NCBI RefSeq assembly: GCF_900107375.1
Contig: NZ_FNPT01000005.1
Location: forward strand, 248,001-312,000
Length of the DNA: 64,000 bases
Direction: 5' to 3'
Source: Lysobacter sp. yr284
GTDB lineage: Bacteria; Pseudomonadota; Gammaproteobacteria; Xanthomonadales; Xanthomonadaceae
This document shows, in pieces, positions 1 through 8,995 of this stretch (positions within the stretch are counted from its first letter, which is position 1; every line of letters begins with the position of its first letter). The notes under the pieces were generated by a model. It was not told the DNA's origin, did no database searches, and saw only the letters and a program-made list of their open reading frames with translations. The position numbers were made by a program, and so were the translations under genes.

Positions 1-1396
1 AGAACGGCTTCATCGCCATCGGGTCGCGGCGCATCACGCCGACCGCGCCGGTCGCGGCGGCGGTGGTTTCCGAGCCCATCGCCGCGCCGACCAGCACGCC
101 GTGGGTCCAGTCGCGCGCCTCGAACACCAGCGGCACCAGCGAGGCGCGGCGGCCGCCGAACACGATCGCCGAGATCGGCACGCCGGCCGGGTTCTCCGCC
201 TCGGGCGAATAGCTCGGGCACTGCCTGGCCGAGACGGTGAAGCGCGCATTCGGATGCGCGGCCGGGCCCTTGGCCGCGTCGAAGGCGTTGCCGCGCCAGT
301 CGGTGACCGGGCTCTGGCCGTTGTCCAGGCCTTCCCACCACGGCTGGTGGTCGGCGGTGACGCCGACGTTGGTGAAGATGGTGTTGGTCTGGATCGAAGC
401 CAGCGCGTTCGGGTTCGACTTGGCCGAGGTGCCCGGCGCGACGCCGAAGTAACCGGCCTCCGGATTGATCGCGTACAGGCGGCCGTCGGCGCCCGGACGC
501 ATCCAGCAGATGTCGTCGCCGACCGTCCACACCTTCCAGCCGGCCTGGCGATAGCCTTCCGGCGGGATCAGCATCGCCAGGTTGGTCTTGCCGCAGGCCG
601 ACGGGAACGCCGCGGCGATGTAATGCGTCTCGCCCTGCGGGTTCTCGATGCCGACGATCAGCATGTGCTCGGCCAGCCAGCCCTCCTGGCGCGCCTGGTG
701 CGAGGCGATGCGCAGCGCATGGCACTTCTTGCCGAGCAGGGCGTTGCCGCCGTAGCCCGAGCCGAACGACTTGATCGCCAGCTCGTCGGGGAAATGCATG
801 ATGAAGCGGCGCTCTGGATCGAGCTCGCCGATCGAATGCAGGCCGCGCACGAACGAATCGCCGGACTCGATGCGCTTGAGCGCGGCGGCGCCCATGCGCG
901 TCATCGTGCGCATGTTGGCGACCACGTACGGCGAATCGGTGATCTCCACGCCGCACCGCGCCAGCGGCGAGTCGATCGGGCCCATGCAGTACGGGATCAC
1001 GTACATCGTGCGTCCCTTCATGCAGCCCTCGAACAGCGCGTCCATCTTGGCGTGCCCTTCGCGCGGCGCCATCCAGTGGTTGTTCGGGCCGGCGTCTTCG
1101 CGCTCGTTGGTGCACACGAAGGTCAGGTGCTCGACGCGGGCGACATCCTCCGGGTGCGAACGGTGCAGGTAGCTGCCCGGGTGGGTGTCCTGGTTCAAGG
1201 TCTCCAGGGTGCCGTCGGCCAGCATCCGCTGCAGCAGCGCCTGGTATTCGGCGTCGCTGCCGTCGCACCAGTGGATCTGGTCGGGACGGGTCAGCGCAGC
1301 CACCTGCGCCACCCACTGGTTGAGCGCCGGCAACGAACTGCCCGCGCTCCCCGGCACGGCAGTCGCGGGGGCGGGATCTTTCAAATTGGCATTCAC
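1..1396 (-). CDS. pckG: Phosphoenolpyruvate carboxykinase (GTP), 3' end beyond window
   Basis: Cytosolic gluconeogenic enzyme that converts oxaloacetate and GTP to PEP, GDP and CO2. About 465 N-terminal residues of a roughly 600-residue family are present; the C-terminus lies left of base 1. The reading frame shows the kinase-1a P-loop [13 protein letters not shown] near residues 266-278, which carries the reactive Cys of GTP-type PEPCKs, preceded by the substrate-site segment [15 protein letters not shown]. The start is read as GTG at 1394-1396 (MNANLKDP) because a GGAG Shine-Dalgarno lies about 10 bases upstream and the ATG at 1390-1392 is out of frame and runs into a stop. The neighbouring TetR gene on the same strand ends 35 bases upstream of this start. 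The family assignment is secure. Confidence 0.95.
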   Translation of the reverse strand, partial: MNANLKDPAPATAVPGSAGSSLPALNQWVAQVAALTRPDQIHWCDGSDAEYQALLQRMLADGTLETLNQDTHPGSYLHRSHPEDVARVEHLTFVCTNEREDAGPNNHWMAPREGHAKMDALFEGCMKGRTMYVIPYCMGPIDSPLARCGVEITDSPYVVANMRTMTRMGAAALKRIESGDSFVRGLHSIGELDPERRFIMHFPDELAIKSFGSGYGGNALLGKKCHALRIASHQARQEGWLAEHMLIVGIENPQGETHYIAAAFPSACGKTNLAMLIPPEGYRQAGWKVWTVGDDICWMRPGADGRLYAINPEAGYFGVAPGTSAKSNPNALASIQTNTIFTNVGVTADHQPWWEGLDNGQSPVTDWRGNAFDAAKGPAAHPNARFTVSARQCPSYSPEAENPAGVPISAIVFGGRRASLVPLVFEARDWTHGVLVGAAMGSETTAAATGAVGVMRRDPMAMKPF

Positions 1397-1431
1397 GGCA
1401 GTGCGCTCCGGGGGATCGGAAAGGAAACGGG

Positions 1432-2112
1432 TTACGACGAGGGAATGAGCGTGGCCATCATGTGCTCGACATAGGCCTCGAACTCGTCGTGTTGCATGCG
1501 GGTCTGGTGCAGCTGCAGGTTCAGCTGCAGGAAGCCGACGTAGGCGGCGTAGAGCAGGCGCGCGCGATGCTGCGCGTCGGTGCGGCTCAGGCCGGCCTGG
1601 CGGAACGACGCGGTGAGGTAATCCAGGCGGCGTTCGGACACGCGCCCGATCACCGGCTGCACGGCCGGATGGTCCAGCGCCTTGAGCAGCTCGGAATAGA
1701 TGATGTGCGACTTGACCTCGTGGGCGACGAGGTGGAACAGCGAGCGCAGGCGCTGGCGCGGGTCGGGGATCGGTTCGAGCTGGCCGAACACGGTTTCCTG
1801 TTCGACTTTCTCCCAGCGCTCCAGCGCCGCGACCAACAACGCATCGCGCGAGGGGAAGTGCCAGTAGAAGCTGCCCTTGGTCACGCCGAGACGGCGCGCC
1901 AGCGGTTCGACCGCGACGGCGGCGACGCCTTGTTCGGCGATCAGATCGAGCGCGGCCTGCGCCCAATCGTCGGCGCTCAGGCGTCCGCTGCGTTCGGGCT
2001 TGGCGTCGGCCTTGCCCTCGCTCTTGGCGGAGGCGGACGACGCGGAGGACTTGGCGTCGGCGGACGCGGTGTCGAGCGCGGGCTCGGGCTTGTTCGAGGC
2101 GGGCTGGTTCAT
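1432..2112 (-). CDS. TetR/AcrR family transcriptional regulator
   Basis: Predicted DNA-binding repressor of 226 residues. After a low-complexity Ala/Ser/Lys N-terminal tail of about 45 residues comes a canonical TetR helix-turn-helix ([20 protein letters not shown] then [12 protein letters not shown], about residues 62-93). The C-terminal half is an all-helical ligand domain. ATG at 2112 is preferred; a TTG three codons upstream is possible. It is divergent from fadE with about 360 bases between the starts. That region holds a promoter and palindrome, so control of fadE (fatty acid or acyl-CoA responsive) and autoregulation are reasonable inferences but not shown by the sequence alone. Confidence 0.85.
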   Translation of the reverse strand: MNQPASNKPEPALDTASADAKSSASSASAKSEGKADAKPERSGRLSADDWAQAALDLIAEQGVAAVAVEPLARRLGVTKGSFYWHFPSRDALLVAALERWEKVEQETVFGQLEPIPDPRQRLRSLFHLVAHEVKSHIIYSELLKALDHPAVQPVIGRVSERRLDYLTASFRQAGLSRTDAQHRARLLYAAYVGFLQLNLQLHQTRMQHDEFEAYVEHMMATLIPSS

Positions 2113-2296
2113 GGATGACAAGTTTATCCATACGCCTCGGTCGGGGACAGTACGCAGTGCAGCAAACCCTGCATTGAGTCAGGTTCGCAACGGCCCGGGA
2201 AATTGCTGCAATGCAACAGAACTTCGGCGAAAACGCCCGATGCCCGGACCGGCGGGGCGCGAACGCAGCGTTGCGCGAAAAACCGCGGCGGGTCGG

Positions 2297-2326
2297 TTGA
2301 CAGCACTCCAAGGGCGAACCCATACT
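2297..2326 (+). promoter_or_regulatory. Sigma-70-type promoter upstream of fadE
   Basis: A perfect -35 hexamer TTGACA (2297-2302) is followed after 18 bases by CATACT (2321-2326), a 4/6 match to the -10 consensus. It would give a leader of about 140 bases before the fadE start. The rest of the 360-base intergenic region (2113-2472) shows no gene on either strand. Confidence 0.5.
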
Positions 2327-2336
2327 CGACCGTATG
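2321..2336. promoter_or_regulatory. Inverted repeat CATAC-N6-GTATG, candidate TetR operator
   Basis: The sequence CATACTCGACCGTATG has perfect 5-base arms around a 6-base spacer. It sits exactly on the -10 element of the proposed fadE promoter, as expected for a repressor site. The divergent TetR gene is the obvious candidate regulator (inference). Confidence 0.4.
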
Positions 2337-2472
2337 TTATGCGTTTGATGCCAGCGTTTGAATGGACGGCATCACGCGCGAACCACCCGAACAAGCCCTA
2401 AATGGGGCCTGGCTCCCAAAGTCCGGCCTTCACCGCCAGATTGATTCCAGCCGCATCCCCTGGAGCGCCGTC

Positions 2473-4959
2473 ATGAGTATCGCGATCCCCTTCCTCGCCT
2501 TCCTGCTTATCGGCGCGATCGCCGCCTACCACCGGCTGCGATTGCCGGTGTGGGCCGCGCTGACCGCGACCGCGCTGGTCGCCTGCTGGCTGCTCGGCGC
2601 CAACCCGACCGCGACCATCGTCGCCGCGGTGCTGGTCGCGCTGATCGCGCTGCCGCTGCTGATCCCGGCGATCCGGCTGCCGTTCATCACCAAGCCGCTG
2701 CTGGGCTTCTACACCAAGATCCTGCCGCCGCTGTCGGAAACCGAGCGCACCGCGCTGGAGGCCGGCACGGTCGGCTTCGAGGGCGAGCTGTTCTCGGGCA
2801 AGCCCGACTGGCAGCAGCTGCTGAGCCAGCCCAAGCCGGTGCTGACCGCCGAGGAGCAAGCCTTCCTCGACGGCCCGACCGAAGAGCTGTGCAAGATGAC
2901 CAACGACTGGCAGATCACCCACGTCGATGCCGATCTGTCGCCGCAGCTGTGGGACTACATCAAGAAGAACAAGTTCTTCGGCCTCAACATCCCCAAGGAA
3001 TACGGCGGCCTGGGCTTCAGCGCGCTGGCCAACCACAAGGTCATCCAGAAGCTGGCGTCGATGTCGAGCGTGGTCAGCTCCACCGTCGGCGTACCCAACT
3101 CGCTGGGCCCGGCCGAGCTGCTGATGCACTACGGCACCCAGGAGCAGAAGGACCACTACCTGCCGCGCCTGGCCGACGGCCGCGAAGTGCCCTGCTTCGG
3201 CCTGACCGGCCCGTGGGCCGGTTCGGACGCGACCTCGATCCCGGACTACGGCATCGTCACCATGGGCGAGTGGAACGGCGCGCGCGTGGTCGGCGTCAAG
3301 CTCACCTTCGACAAGCGCTACATCACCCTGGCGCCGGTGGCCACGCTGATCGGCCTGGCGTTCCGCATGTACGACCCGGACGGCCTGATCGGCGACAAGC
3401 GCGACATCGGCATCACCCTGGCGCTGGTGCCGCGCGACACCGCCGGCGTCGAAGTCGGCCGCCGCCACTTCCCGCTCAACTGCACCTTCCAGAACGGCCC
3501 GATCCACGGCCGCGAAGTGTTCATCCCGCTGAGCCAGCTGATCGGCGGCGAAGCCTACGCCGGCAAGGGCTGGCAGATGCTGGTGGAATGCCTGTCGATC
3601 GGCCGTTCGATCACCCTGCCCTCCTCCGGCAGCGGCGGCGCCAAGATGGGCGCGATCGTCACCGGCGCGTATGCGCGCATCCGCAAGCAGTTCGGCCTGT
3701 CGGTCGGCCGCTTCGAAGGCGTCGAGGAAGCGCTGGCGCGCATCGCCGGCCACGCGTACGCGGTCAGCGCGCTGTCGCAGGCCACCGCCGCGGCGGTCGC
3801 GCGCGGCGAAAACCCGGCCGTGCCCTCGACCATCGCCAAGTACCACTGCACCGACATGGCCCGCGACGTGGCCAAGGACGTGATGGACATCCACGGCGGC
3901 AAGGGCATCATCCTCGGCCCGAAGAACTACGCCGGCCGCAACTGGCAGGCGGTGCCGATCATGATCACGGTGGAAGGCGCGAACATCATGACGCGCTCGC
4001 TGATGATCTTCGGCCAGGGCGCGATCCTGTGCCACCCGTGGGTGCTCAAGGAAATGAAGGCGGCGATGCTGCCCGACAAGGCCGAAGCGCTGCGCGAGTT
4101 CGACAAGAACCTGTTCGGCCACATCGGCTTCGCCATCTCCAACGCGGTGCGCAGCCTGTGGTACGGCCTGACCGCCTCGCGCATCGGCGCCGCCCCGGGC
4201 GATACCTACACCCGCCGCTACTACCGCAAGCTCAACCGCTATTCGGCCACGCTGGCGCTGATGGCCGACACCTCGATGCTGCTGCTCGGCGGCAAGCTCA
4301 AGTTCAAGGAATCGCTGTCGGGCCGCCTGGGCGACGTGCTCAGCCAGCTCTACATCGCCAGCTCCATGCTCAAGCGCTACGAGGACGAAGGCCGTCCGGT
4401 CGGCGACCAGCCGCTGCTGGCCTGGGCCTTCCACGACGCCGTGCACAAGATCGAACTGGCGCTGTCGGGCGCGCTGCGCAACTTCCCGATCCGTCCGGTC
4501 GGCTACCTGCTGTGGGCGCTGATCTTCCCGTGGGGCCGCCGCGCGCAGGCGCCGAGCGACCGCCTCGGCCACCGCGCCGCGGCGCTGCTGATGTCGCCCA
4601 ACGACGCCCGCGACCGCCTCGCCGAGGGCGTGTTCCTGACCCCGTGCGCGAACAACCCGGCCGGCCGCATCAACAGCTACCTGCAGAAGGTGATCCTGGC
4701 CGAGCCGGTCGAGCGCAAGTTCCTCAAGGCGCTGAAGAACAGCGACATCCAGGCGCTGGACTTCGCCGGCCAGCTCGACGAGGGCGTGCGCGAAGGCTGG
4801 ATCACCGCCGATGAACGCAAGCAGCTGGAAGAACTGCGCGAGATGACCATCGACGCGATCAGCGTGGACGACTTCGACGCTGCCGAGCTGCGCTCGGCGG
4901 GTTACAAGCCGTATCCGCAGGACAGCGCCGGCCGCGGCGACACGCGCGCGGCGGCGTAA
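2473..4959 (+). CDS. fadE: Acyl-CoA dehydrogenase, FadE type
   Basis: First step of fatty-acid beta-oxidation: FAD-dependent oxidation of acyl-CoA to trans-2-enoyl-CoA, probably at the inner membrane. At 828 residues it matches the FadE family (about 815 in E. coli) and not the 380-residue soluble dehydrogenases. Residues 1-75 contain two or three hydrophobic membrane segments. The dehydrogenase core follows (NIPKEYGGLGFSALANHKVI, GLTGPWAGSDATSIPDYG) and then the FadE segment ITVEGANIMTRSLMIFGQGA and a C-terminal DUF1974-like part. The ATG at 2473 is chosen over an upstream in-frame ATG at 2362 because GGAG lies 7 bases before it and the protein then begins directly with the membrane segment. 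Transcribed away from the TetR gene; a hairpin terminator follows. Confidence 0.93.
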   Translation: MSIAIPFLAFLLIGAIAAYHRLRLPVWAALTATALVACWLLGANPTATIVAAVLVALIALPLLIPAIRLPFITKPLLGFYTKILPPLSETERTALEAGTVGFEGELFSGKPDWQQLLSQPKPVLTAEEQAFLDGPTEELCKMTNDWQITHVDADLSPQLWDYIKKNKFFGLNIPKEYGGLGFSALANHKVIQKLASMSSVVSSTVGVPNSLGPAELLMHYGTQEQKDHYLPRLADGREVPCFGLTGPWAGSDATSIPDYGIVTMGEWNGARVVGVKLTFDKRYITLAPVATLIGLAFRMYDPDGLIGDKRDIGITLALVPRDTAGVEVGRRHFPLNCTFQNGPIHGREVFIPLSQLIGGEAYAGKGWQMLVECLSIGRSITLPSSGSGGAKMGAIVTGAYARIRKQFGLSVGRFEGVEEALARIAGHAYAVSALSQATAAAVARGENPAVPSTIAKYHCTDMARDVAKDVMDIHGGKGIILGPKNYAGRNWQAVPIMITVEGANIMTRSLMIFGQGAILCHPWVLKEMKAAMLPDKAEALREFDKNLFGHIGFAISNAVRSLWYGLTASRIGAAPGDTYTRRYYRKLNRYSATLALMADTSMLLLGGKLKFKESLSGRLGDVLSQLYIASSMLKRYEDEGRPVGDQPLLAWAFHDAVHKIELALSGALRNFPIRPVGYLLWALIFPWGRRAQAPSDRLGHRAAALLMSPNDARDRLAEGVFLTPCANNPAGRINSYLQKVILAEPVERKFLKALKNSDIQALDFAGQLDEGVREGWITADERKQLEELREMTIDAISVDDFDAAELRSAGYKPYPQDSAGRGDTRAAA

Positions 4960-4998
4960 GCGCGCGGCGCCCGCGCATGCGAGGCGATGCATGACTGG

Positions 4999-5026
4999 AA
5001 CGGCGGGCCTTCGGGTCCGCCGTTTT
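4999..5026 (+). terminator. Rho-independent terminator after fadE
   Basis: Hairpin with stem AACGGCGG/CCGCCGTT, an inner GCC/GGT stem and TTCG loop, ending in TTTT, 40 bases after the fadE stop. Confidence 0.75.
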
Positions 5027-5085
5027 GGTATGCGGCGCTTGCGGCGCCCGACCGCGGCCGATCAACCGCGACGCCACCCTCCTAC

Positions 5086-5196
5086 CGTCATTCCCGCGAA
5101 GGCGGGTTCCGCTTTACTTCGGCGAAGCCGAACATCCAGAGACTTCAGAGTCATGTCGCGGTAAAGCCCTGGATTCCCGCCTTCGCGGGAATGACG
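5086..5196. repeat. Palindromic intergenic element, CGTCATTCCCGCGAAGGCGGG family
   Basis: Two inverted 20-base ends (CGTCATTCCCGCGAAGGCGGG at the left, its complement at 5176-5196) flank a 70-base centre. The ends recur in diverged form at 43594 and 43922. This looks like a small non-autonomous repeat of the REP/MITE kind. Confidence 0.75.
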
Positions 5197-5244
5197 ATTG
5201 GTAAGGACTGCGCGAACTCCCTCTTCAACGACGAGCCCAGCACC

Positions 5245-5715
5245 ATGAGCGCCAACGTCCTCGCCCTGTACAAAAAACTCACCCGCTACCCCGCCGGCCA
5301 CTGGCTGTTCTCGCGCGCGGTCTGCATGAAAGCGCCCTACTTCGGCAGCATCAAGCCGCGCTTCGAATCGCTGGAACCCAACCGCTGCACCGCGACGATC
5401 AAACACCGCCGCGCCGTCACCAACCACCTCGGCACCGTCCACGCCATCGCCATGTGCAACCTCGCCGAACTCACCGGCGGCGTGATGACCGACGTCAGCA
5501 TCCCCAAATCCATGCGCTGGATTCCCGTCGGCATGCAGGTCGAATACCTGAAGAAAGCCGTCGGCACGCTGCGCGCCGTGGCCACCCCGGCCGCGCCCAT
5601 CGTCGAGTCCGATGCGCCCTACGACCTGCCGGTGAACGTGGACATCCACAACCCGGCCAACGAAACCGTGTTTCGCGCGCGCATCACCATGCGCGTGTCG
5701 CCGCGCAAATCGTAA
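5245..5715 (+). CDS. DUF4442 (hotdog-fold thioesterase-like) protein
   Basis: Soluble protein of 156 residues resembling the DUF4442 family of hotdog-fold proteins related to acyl-CoA thioesterases. Supporting features are the motif HLGTVHAIAMCNLAELTGG (about residues 62-80), which corresponds to the helix-and-active-site segment of PaaI-type thioesterases, and the following strand-rich half (MRWIPVGMQVEYLKKAVGTL). No specific substrate can be named. The start at 5245 follows the repeat element; the ribosome binding site is weak. It stands alone, with fadE upstream across a terminator and repeat. Confidence 0.75.
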   Translation: MSANVLALYKKLTRYPAGHWLFSRAVCMKAPYFGSIKPRFESLEPNRCTATIKHRRAVTNHLGTVHAIAMCNLAELTGGVMTDVSIPKSMRWIPVGMQVEYLKKAVGTLRAVATPAAPIVESDAPYDLPVNVDIHNPANETVFRARITMRVSPRKS

Positions 5716-5956
5716 GCGCTGCGCGACCGCTCGTCGGCTGTAATCCCCGCGGCGACCGCGCGCGTCCGTGCACGCGGGTCGCCCGCGTTGGTCAGGGGTA
5801 GGAGATCCATCCCCCACAGGACGTAGCGCCGGACCGTCATCCGCTGTACTTCCCCCGTTCTTCTCGCTCTTGCCTGCCGACCGCGCGGGCCGGGTCTTCC
5901 TGTGCCGTCGCGCAGCCGCGCGGCGGCGTGTCCCTATGCCGATGAGGATAGCCGTC

Positions 5957-8200
5957 ATGGCCAAGAGCCCCGCCCCCCAAGCAACGCTGACGTTGAAGAT
6001 CGAACTGGAGAAACCCGCGCAAGGCGAACTGCACGCCTACGCCTTCGACCGCAACGGCCGCATGATCGCCCGCGCGCCCGTGCGCGACGGCGCGACCACG
6101 CTGCCGTTGAGCGAGAAACAAGCGCGCGAAAGCCGCGTGTTCCTCGCTCCCGACAACGCCGACAAACAACCCACCCTGCGCGACATGCAGCGCGCCCACG
6201 GCTACGAGATCGTGCTCGCCGACGGCCTGCGCGGACGCCTGACCGATCGCGTGCGCGTGCCCGGCCGCATCGTGGATCTGTGGCCGTTCTGCTTCTGCCC
6301 GGTGCGCGGCCGCGTGGTGCGCCCGGTCGGCCCCGCCGGCCACACCCAGGATCGCCCGGTCTGCGGCGCGCGCGTGCACATCTGCGAAGTCGACCGCTGG
6401 CCGCGGATCATCGCCCAGTTGCCCGACCGCGACATCCTGCGCCTGCGCGACGACCTGCTGCACGCGGTGCTGCGCAAGATCCCGGTGCCGCCGCGCCCCG
6501 GCCCCGATCCCGGCCCGATCGCGCGCATACGCTCGCCGCTGCGGTTCCCCGGCGTAGAAACCGCGATCCATCCGCAGCCGCAACCCAACCTCGCCGCGCT
6601 CGCGCGCAAGAGCGCCGACCGCGTCGCGCTCAACCCGCAACCGCTGCCGCCGGGCATCGCGCTGCAACTGCAGGGCACGCCGCTGGCGGGATTGACCGCA
6701 TCCTCGGTCAACCAGGTCCGCAGCGCGCTCACCCTCAACATCGATTCGCTGAAGTACTACCTGTGCCTGTGGCCGTGGTGGTGGTGGCGTTTCCGCTGCG
6801 ACGAGTTGGCGGTGGTCGAGACCGACGCCTTCGGCCGCTTCGAAAAACTGCTGATCTTCCGCTGCGACGGCGACCATCCCGACCTGTATTTCTGGGTCGA
6901 ATACCCCATCGGCGGCAGTTGGGAAACCGTGTACCGCCCGCCCATCGCCTGCTGGACGCACTGGAACTACGTGTGCGGCAGCGAGGTGACCTTGCGCGTG
7001 GACGACCCGCGCGTGCCCGCCTGCGGCGGCGACCCCGACCTGCCGGGCCTGAGCGTGGCGGTGATGTCGATCGGCCGCGGCGTGAGCCTGAGCGAGATCC
7101 AGAACAACGGCCTCAGCGACGACGGCGCGCCGTTCGGCGGCAAGATCGAACCGCGCGTATGGATGAGCCGCGGCAACCTCATCGCCGCCGGCGTCACCCA
7201 CTATCGCTGGTCGTACCGGCGCCTGACCGGCCCAGACGGCGCCGCGCCCGCCGTCGGCGCATGGACCATCGTCACCCGCGACGTGACGCGCCACTACTCG
7301 GTGCTCGGCCCGGGCGGCCTGCCCGCGTTCCCGTCCGACCCGATGGGCCCGGACGGCGACAACAAGTTCCGCATCCAGCCGCCCGACCCGCCCGCGCCCG
7401 GCTTGGACTGGGAAACCCTGGACGAACGCGAAGACCTCGCCAGCGCGCATTTCGAAACCACGCTGCTGCCCAGCGGCCTGCCCGCCGGCGCCAGCGACGC
7501 GGAGAAAGCCGCGGCCACGGCCGGACAGTACGAACTCAAGCTGGAACTGCTGCGCGCCGACAACAGCGTGGTCGATTGGACCGCCGCCGGCATCGCCCTG
7601 GCCATCGCCGACGAAGCCGCGCCGTTCGGCGCCGACGAAGTCGACACCGTCGCCGCGCCCGCGTTCAACCGCTTGATGAGCGGCGCGCACCTGGTCGGCT
7701 TCCGCATGATCCTGCGCGTGGACAACAACCGCTGCGACGCCGACATCCGCCCGGTGTCCGGCGCCGGCCTCGGCGTGGATGCCGAATGCGGCTTCATCGA
7801 GTACCAGCCCGGCGCGGTGGCGACCGTGTCCTTCCTCGCCCGCCACCCGTGGGGCTTCGCCACCTTCGACTACACCACCACGCGCGGCACCGCCACCGCC
7901 GTGCCTCAGGCCGATACCGGCGGCATCGTCGGCGCCGCCAGCGCGGCGTCCACCGACGGCAACTTCAGCGAAGGCCCGGACTTCGTCTATTCCAAGCCGG
8001 TGCCGGTCAACACGCTGCTGACGGTGAACCCCGGCCTCGGCGGCGGCTGCGCCAACGCCGCGTTCGCCGAAGTGCTCAACGTCTGGGGCACCGCCACCGA
8101 CGGCTACGGCAGCCTGGGCTACAACGCCCACGACGCCGCGGCCTACGCGTTGGCGGTGCCGTGCGATTGCCATGGCAACGGCAACGGACACGACCACTGA
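5957..8200 (+). CDS. Large orphan protein with carboxypeptidase-regulatory-like segments
   Basis: Unknown function, 747 residues, no signal peptide. ATG 5957 is supported by GAGGAT about 7 bases upstream. The N-terminal 90 residues look like a beta-sandwich (TLTLKIELEKPAQGELHAY). Next comes a Cys-rich block (WPFCFCPVRGRVVRPVGP, then VCGARVHICEVDRWPR, about residues 112-150) resembling transthyretin/carboxypeptidase-regulatory modules. A Pro-rich linker includes ALNPQPLPPG, then an aromatic run LCLWPWWWWRFRC (about residue 270) and a second beta-module (ETDAFGRFEKLLIFRCDG). The C-terminus ends CDCHGNGNGHDH, a likely metal-binding tail. Codon use is that of the host. It is monocistronic; nothing next to it suggests a partner. 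The fold remarks are by eye and tentative. Confidence 0.8.
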   Translation: MAKSPAPQATLTLKIELEKPAQGELHAYAFDRNGRMIARAPVRDGATTLPLSEKQARESRVFLAPDNADKQPTLRDMQRAHGYEIVLADGLRGRLTDRVRVPGRIVDLWPFCFCPVRGRVVRPVGPAGHTQDRPVCGARVHICEVDRWPRIIAQLPDRDILRLRDDLLHAVLRKIPVPPRPGPDPGPIARIRSPLRFPGVETAIHPQPQPNLAALARKSADRVALNPQPLPPGIALQLQGTPLAGLTASSVNQVRSALTLNIDSLKYYLCLWPWWWWRFRCDELAVVETDAFGRFEKLLIFRCDGDHPDLYFWVEYPIGGSWETVYRPPIACWTHWNYVCGSEVTLRVDDPRVPACGGDPDLPGLSVAVMSIGRGVSLSEIQNNGLSDDGAPFGGKIEPRVWMSRGNLIAAGVTHYRWSYRRLTGPDGAAPAVGAWTIVTRDVTRHYSVLGPGGLPAFPSDPMGPDGDNKFRIQPPDPPAPGLDWETLDEREDLASAHFETTLLPSGLPAGASDAEKAAATAGQYELKLELLRADNSVVDWTAAGIALAIADEAAPFGADEVDTVAAPAFNRLMSGAHLVGFRMILRVDNNRCDADIRPVSGAGLGVDAECGFIEYQPGAVATVSFLARHPWGFATFDYTTTRGTATAVPQADTGGIVGAASAASTDGNFSEGPDFVYSKPVPVNTLLTVNPGLGGGCANAAFAEVLNVWGTATDGYGSLGYNAHDAAAYALAVPCDCHGNGNGHDH

Positions 8201-8288
8201 AATCCGCGTCCGCCCCGCGCGCACGCACGCGCGCGGGGTGCGACACCGGTGCGCGCCCGCGGCGGCGCGCATCGGCTAGAGTGCGCGC

Positions 8289-8672
8289 ATGGACGCCACC
8301 GCCTGGATCTACCTCGCCGGCTTGCACAGCCTGGGTTTCGCGTTGTTCCACGTGGGGTTCTGGAAGCTGTTCGGCTGGCGGCAAACCTTGCGCAGCGCGA
8401 CGGTCGCCGACCGCGCGATCATCCAGATCCTCAACCTGCGGCTGATCTACGTCGCCGCCGGCGTCGCCGTTTTGTGTTTCTGCTTCGCCAACGAATTGCA
8501 CAGCACTCCGCTCGGGCGCGCGGTGCTGTTGGGCATGTCGTTGTTCTGGGTCGGGCGGACGATCGAGCAGTTCGTGTTTCTGCGGATCAATCGGCCGATG
8601 GTGCATGCGTTGACGGCGCTGTTCGTTTTGGGGGCGGTGTTGTTCGCGGTGCCGTTGTGGCTTTCGGTTTGA
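8289..8672 (+). CDS. Small four-helix membrane protein, unknown function
   Basis: A 127-residue protein with four hydrophobic stretches (about residues 5-27, 47-66, 77-97 and 106-125), predicted to be integral to the inner membrane. No catalytic motif is evident. The GC-rich third positions and the clean start 88 bases after the orphan gene support it as real. No function is assigned. Confidence 0.75.
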   Translation: MDATAWIYLAGLHSLGFALFHVGFWKLFGWRQTLRSATVADRAIIQILNLRLIYVAAGVAVLCFCFANELHSTPLGRAVLLGMSLFWVGRTIEQFVFLRINRPMVHALTALFVLGAVLFAVPLWLSV

Positions 8673-8728
8673 TGTGCATCGTGTGCGTCAACGTTGCGCA
8701 CGACTGAAAAAAGCTTCGCGAACGGCTA

Positions 8729-8757
8729 TTGACAAGCGTTTTTGCGAGTAGCAGGCT
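8729..8757 (+). promoter_or_regulatory. Candidate promoter of the C4-like antisense RNA
   Basis: TTGACA (8729-8734) is a perfect -35 box. The hexamer 17 bases on, CAGGCT, matches the -10 consensus poorly (2/6), so this promoter rests mainly on the -35 element and on its position just before a structured RNA. Confidence 0.35.
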
Positions 8758-8820
8758 CCGCGACGGAGCGTAGAAACTCCTTACGTAGCGGTAGCCACCT
8801 CCGAAATACCGGTGGTTTTT
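8755..8820 (+). ncRNA. Candidate C4-type antisense RNA
   Basis: Short structured, untranslated segment. It begins with the hairpin GCTCCG-CGA-CGGAGC (8755-8769), carries TAGAAAC (8771-8777) and TACGTAG (8782-8788), and ends with CCACC-N9/10-GGTGG followed by a run of eight T, a strong intrinsic terminator. The two seven-base words recur as exact complements in the leader immediately downstream (CTACGTA at 8912-8918, GTTTCTA at 8921-8927) in the order needed for one antisense duplex. That is the architecture of the phage P1/P7 c4 antisense RNA family. Assignment to that family is by logic and recall; no covariance search was run. Confidence 0.45.
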
Positions 8821-8823
8821 TTT

Positions 8824-8937
8824 GTGCCCGTTCTTCGGGCACTGCCGACGCATGCGTCCTGCGTCGGGAGGGCGGCGAATACAACACCCGAAAGGGGAAT
8901 AAGCCCGCCGTCTACGTACGGTTTCTAACCTCCCGAC
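8824..8937 (+). promoter_or_regulatory. Structured leader, target of the C4-like RNA
   Basis: Read-through past the terminator gives a leader with hairpins GTGCCCG-N5-CGGGCAC and CCGACGCA-N7-TGCGTCGG. It also has a long-range pair GTCGGGAGG (8872-8880) with CCTCCCGAC (8929-8937). The last pair adjoins the segment complementary to the antisense RNA (8908-8927). Antisense binding would therefore compete with the leader's own folding, a plausible attenuation or translation switch (inference). Confidence 0.4.
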
Positions 8938-8995
8938 ATCCCGCCTGCGCGTCCGCGCAGCGCAGGCCACTGGCTCATGGAGAGGAGTACCGCTT

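Noticed and set aside
2398-4992. 864-residue open frame antisense to fadE
   Set aside because: A GC-rich shadow of the real gene: Arg/His/Ala-rich, no motifs, no ribosome binding site.
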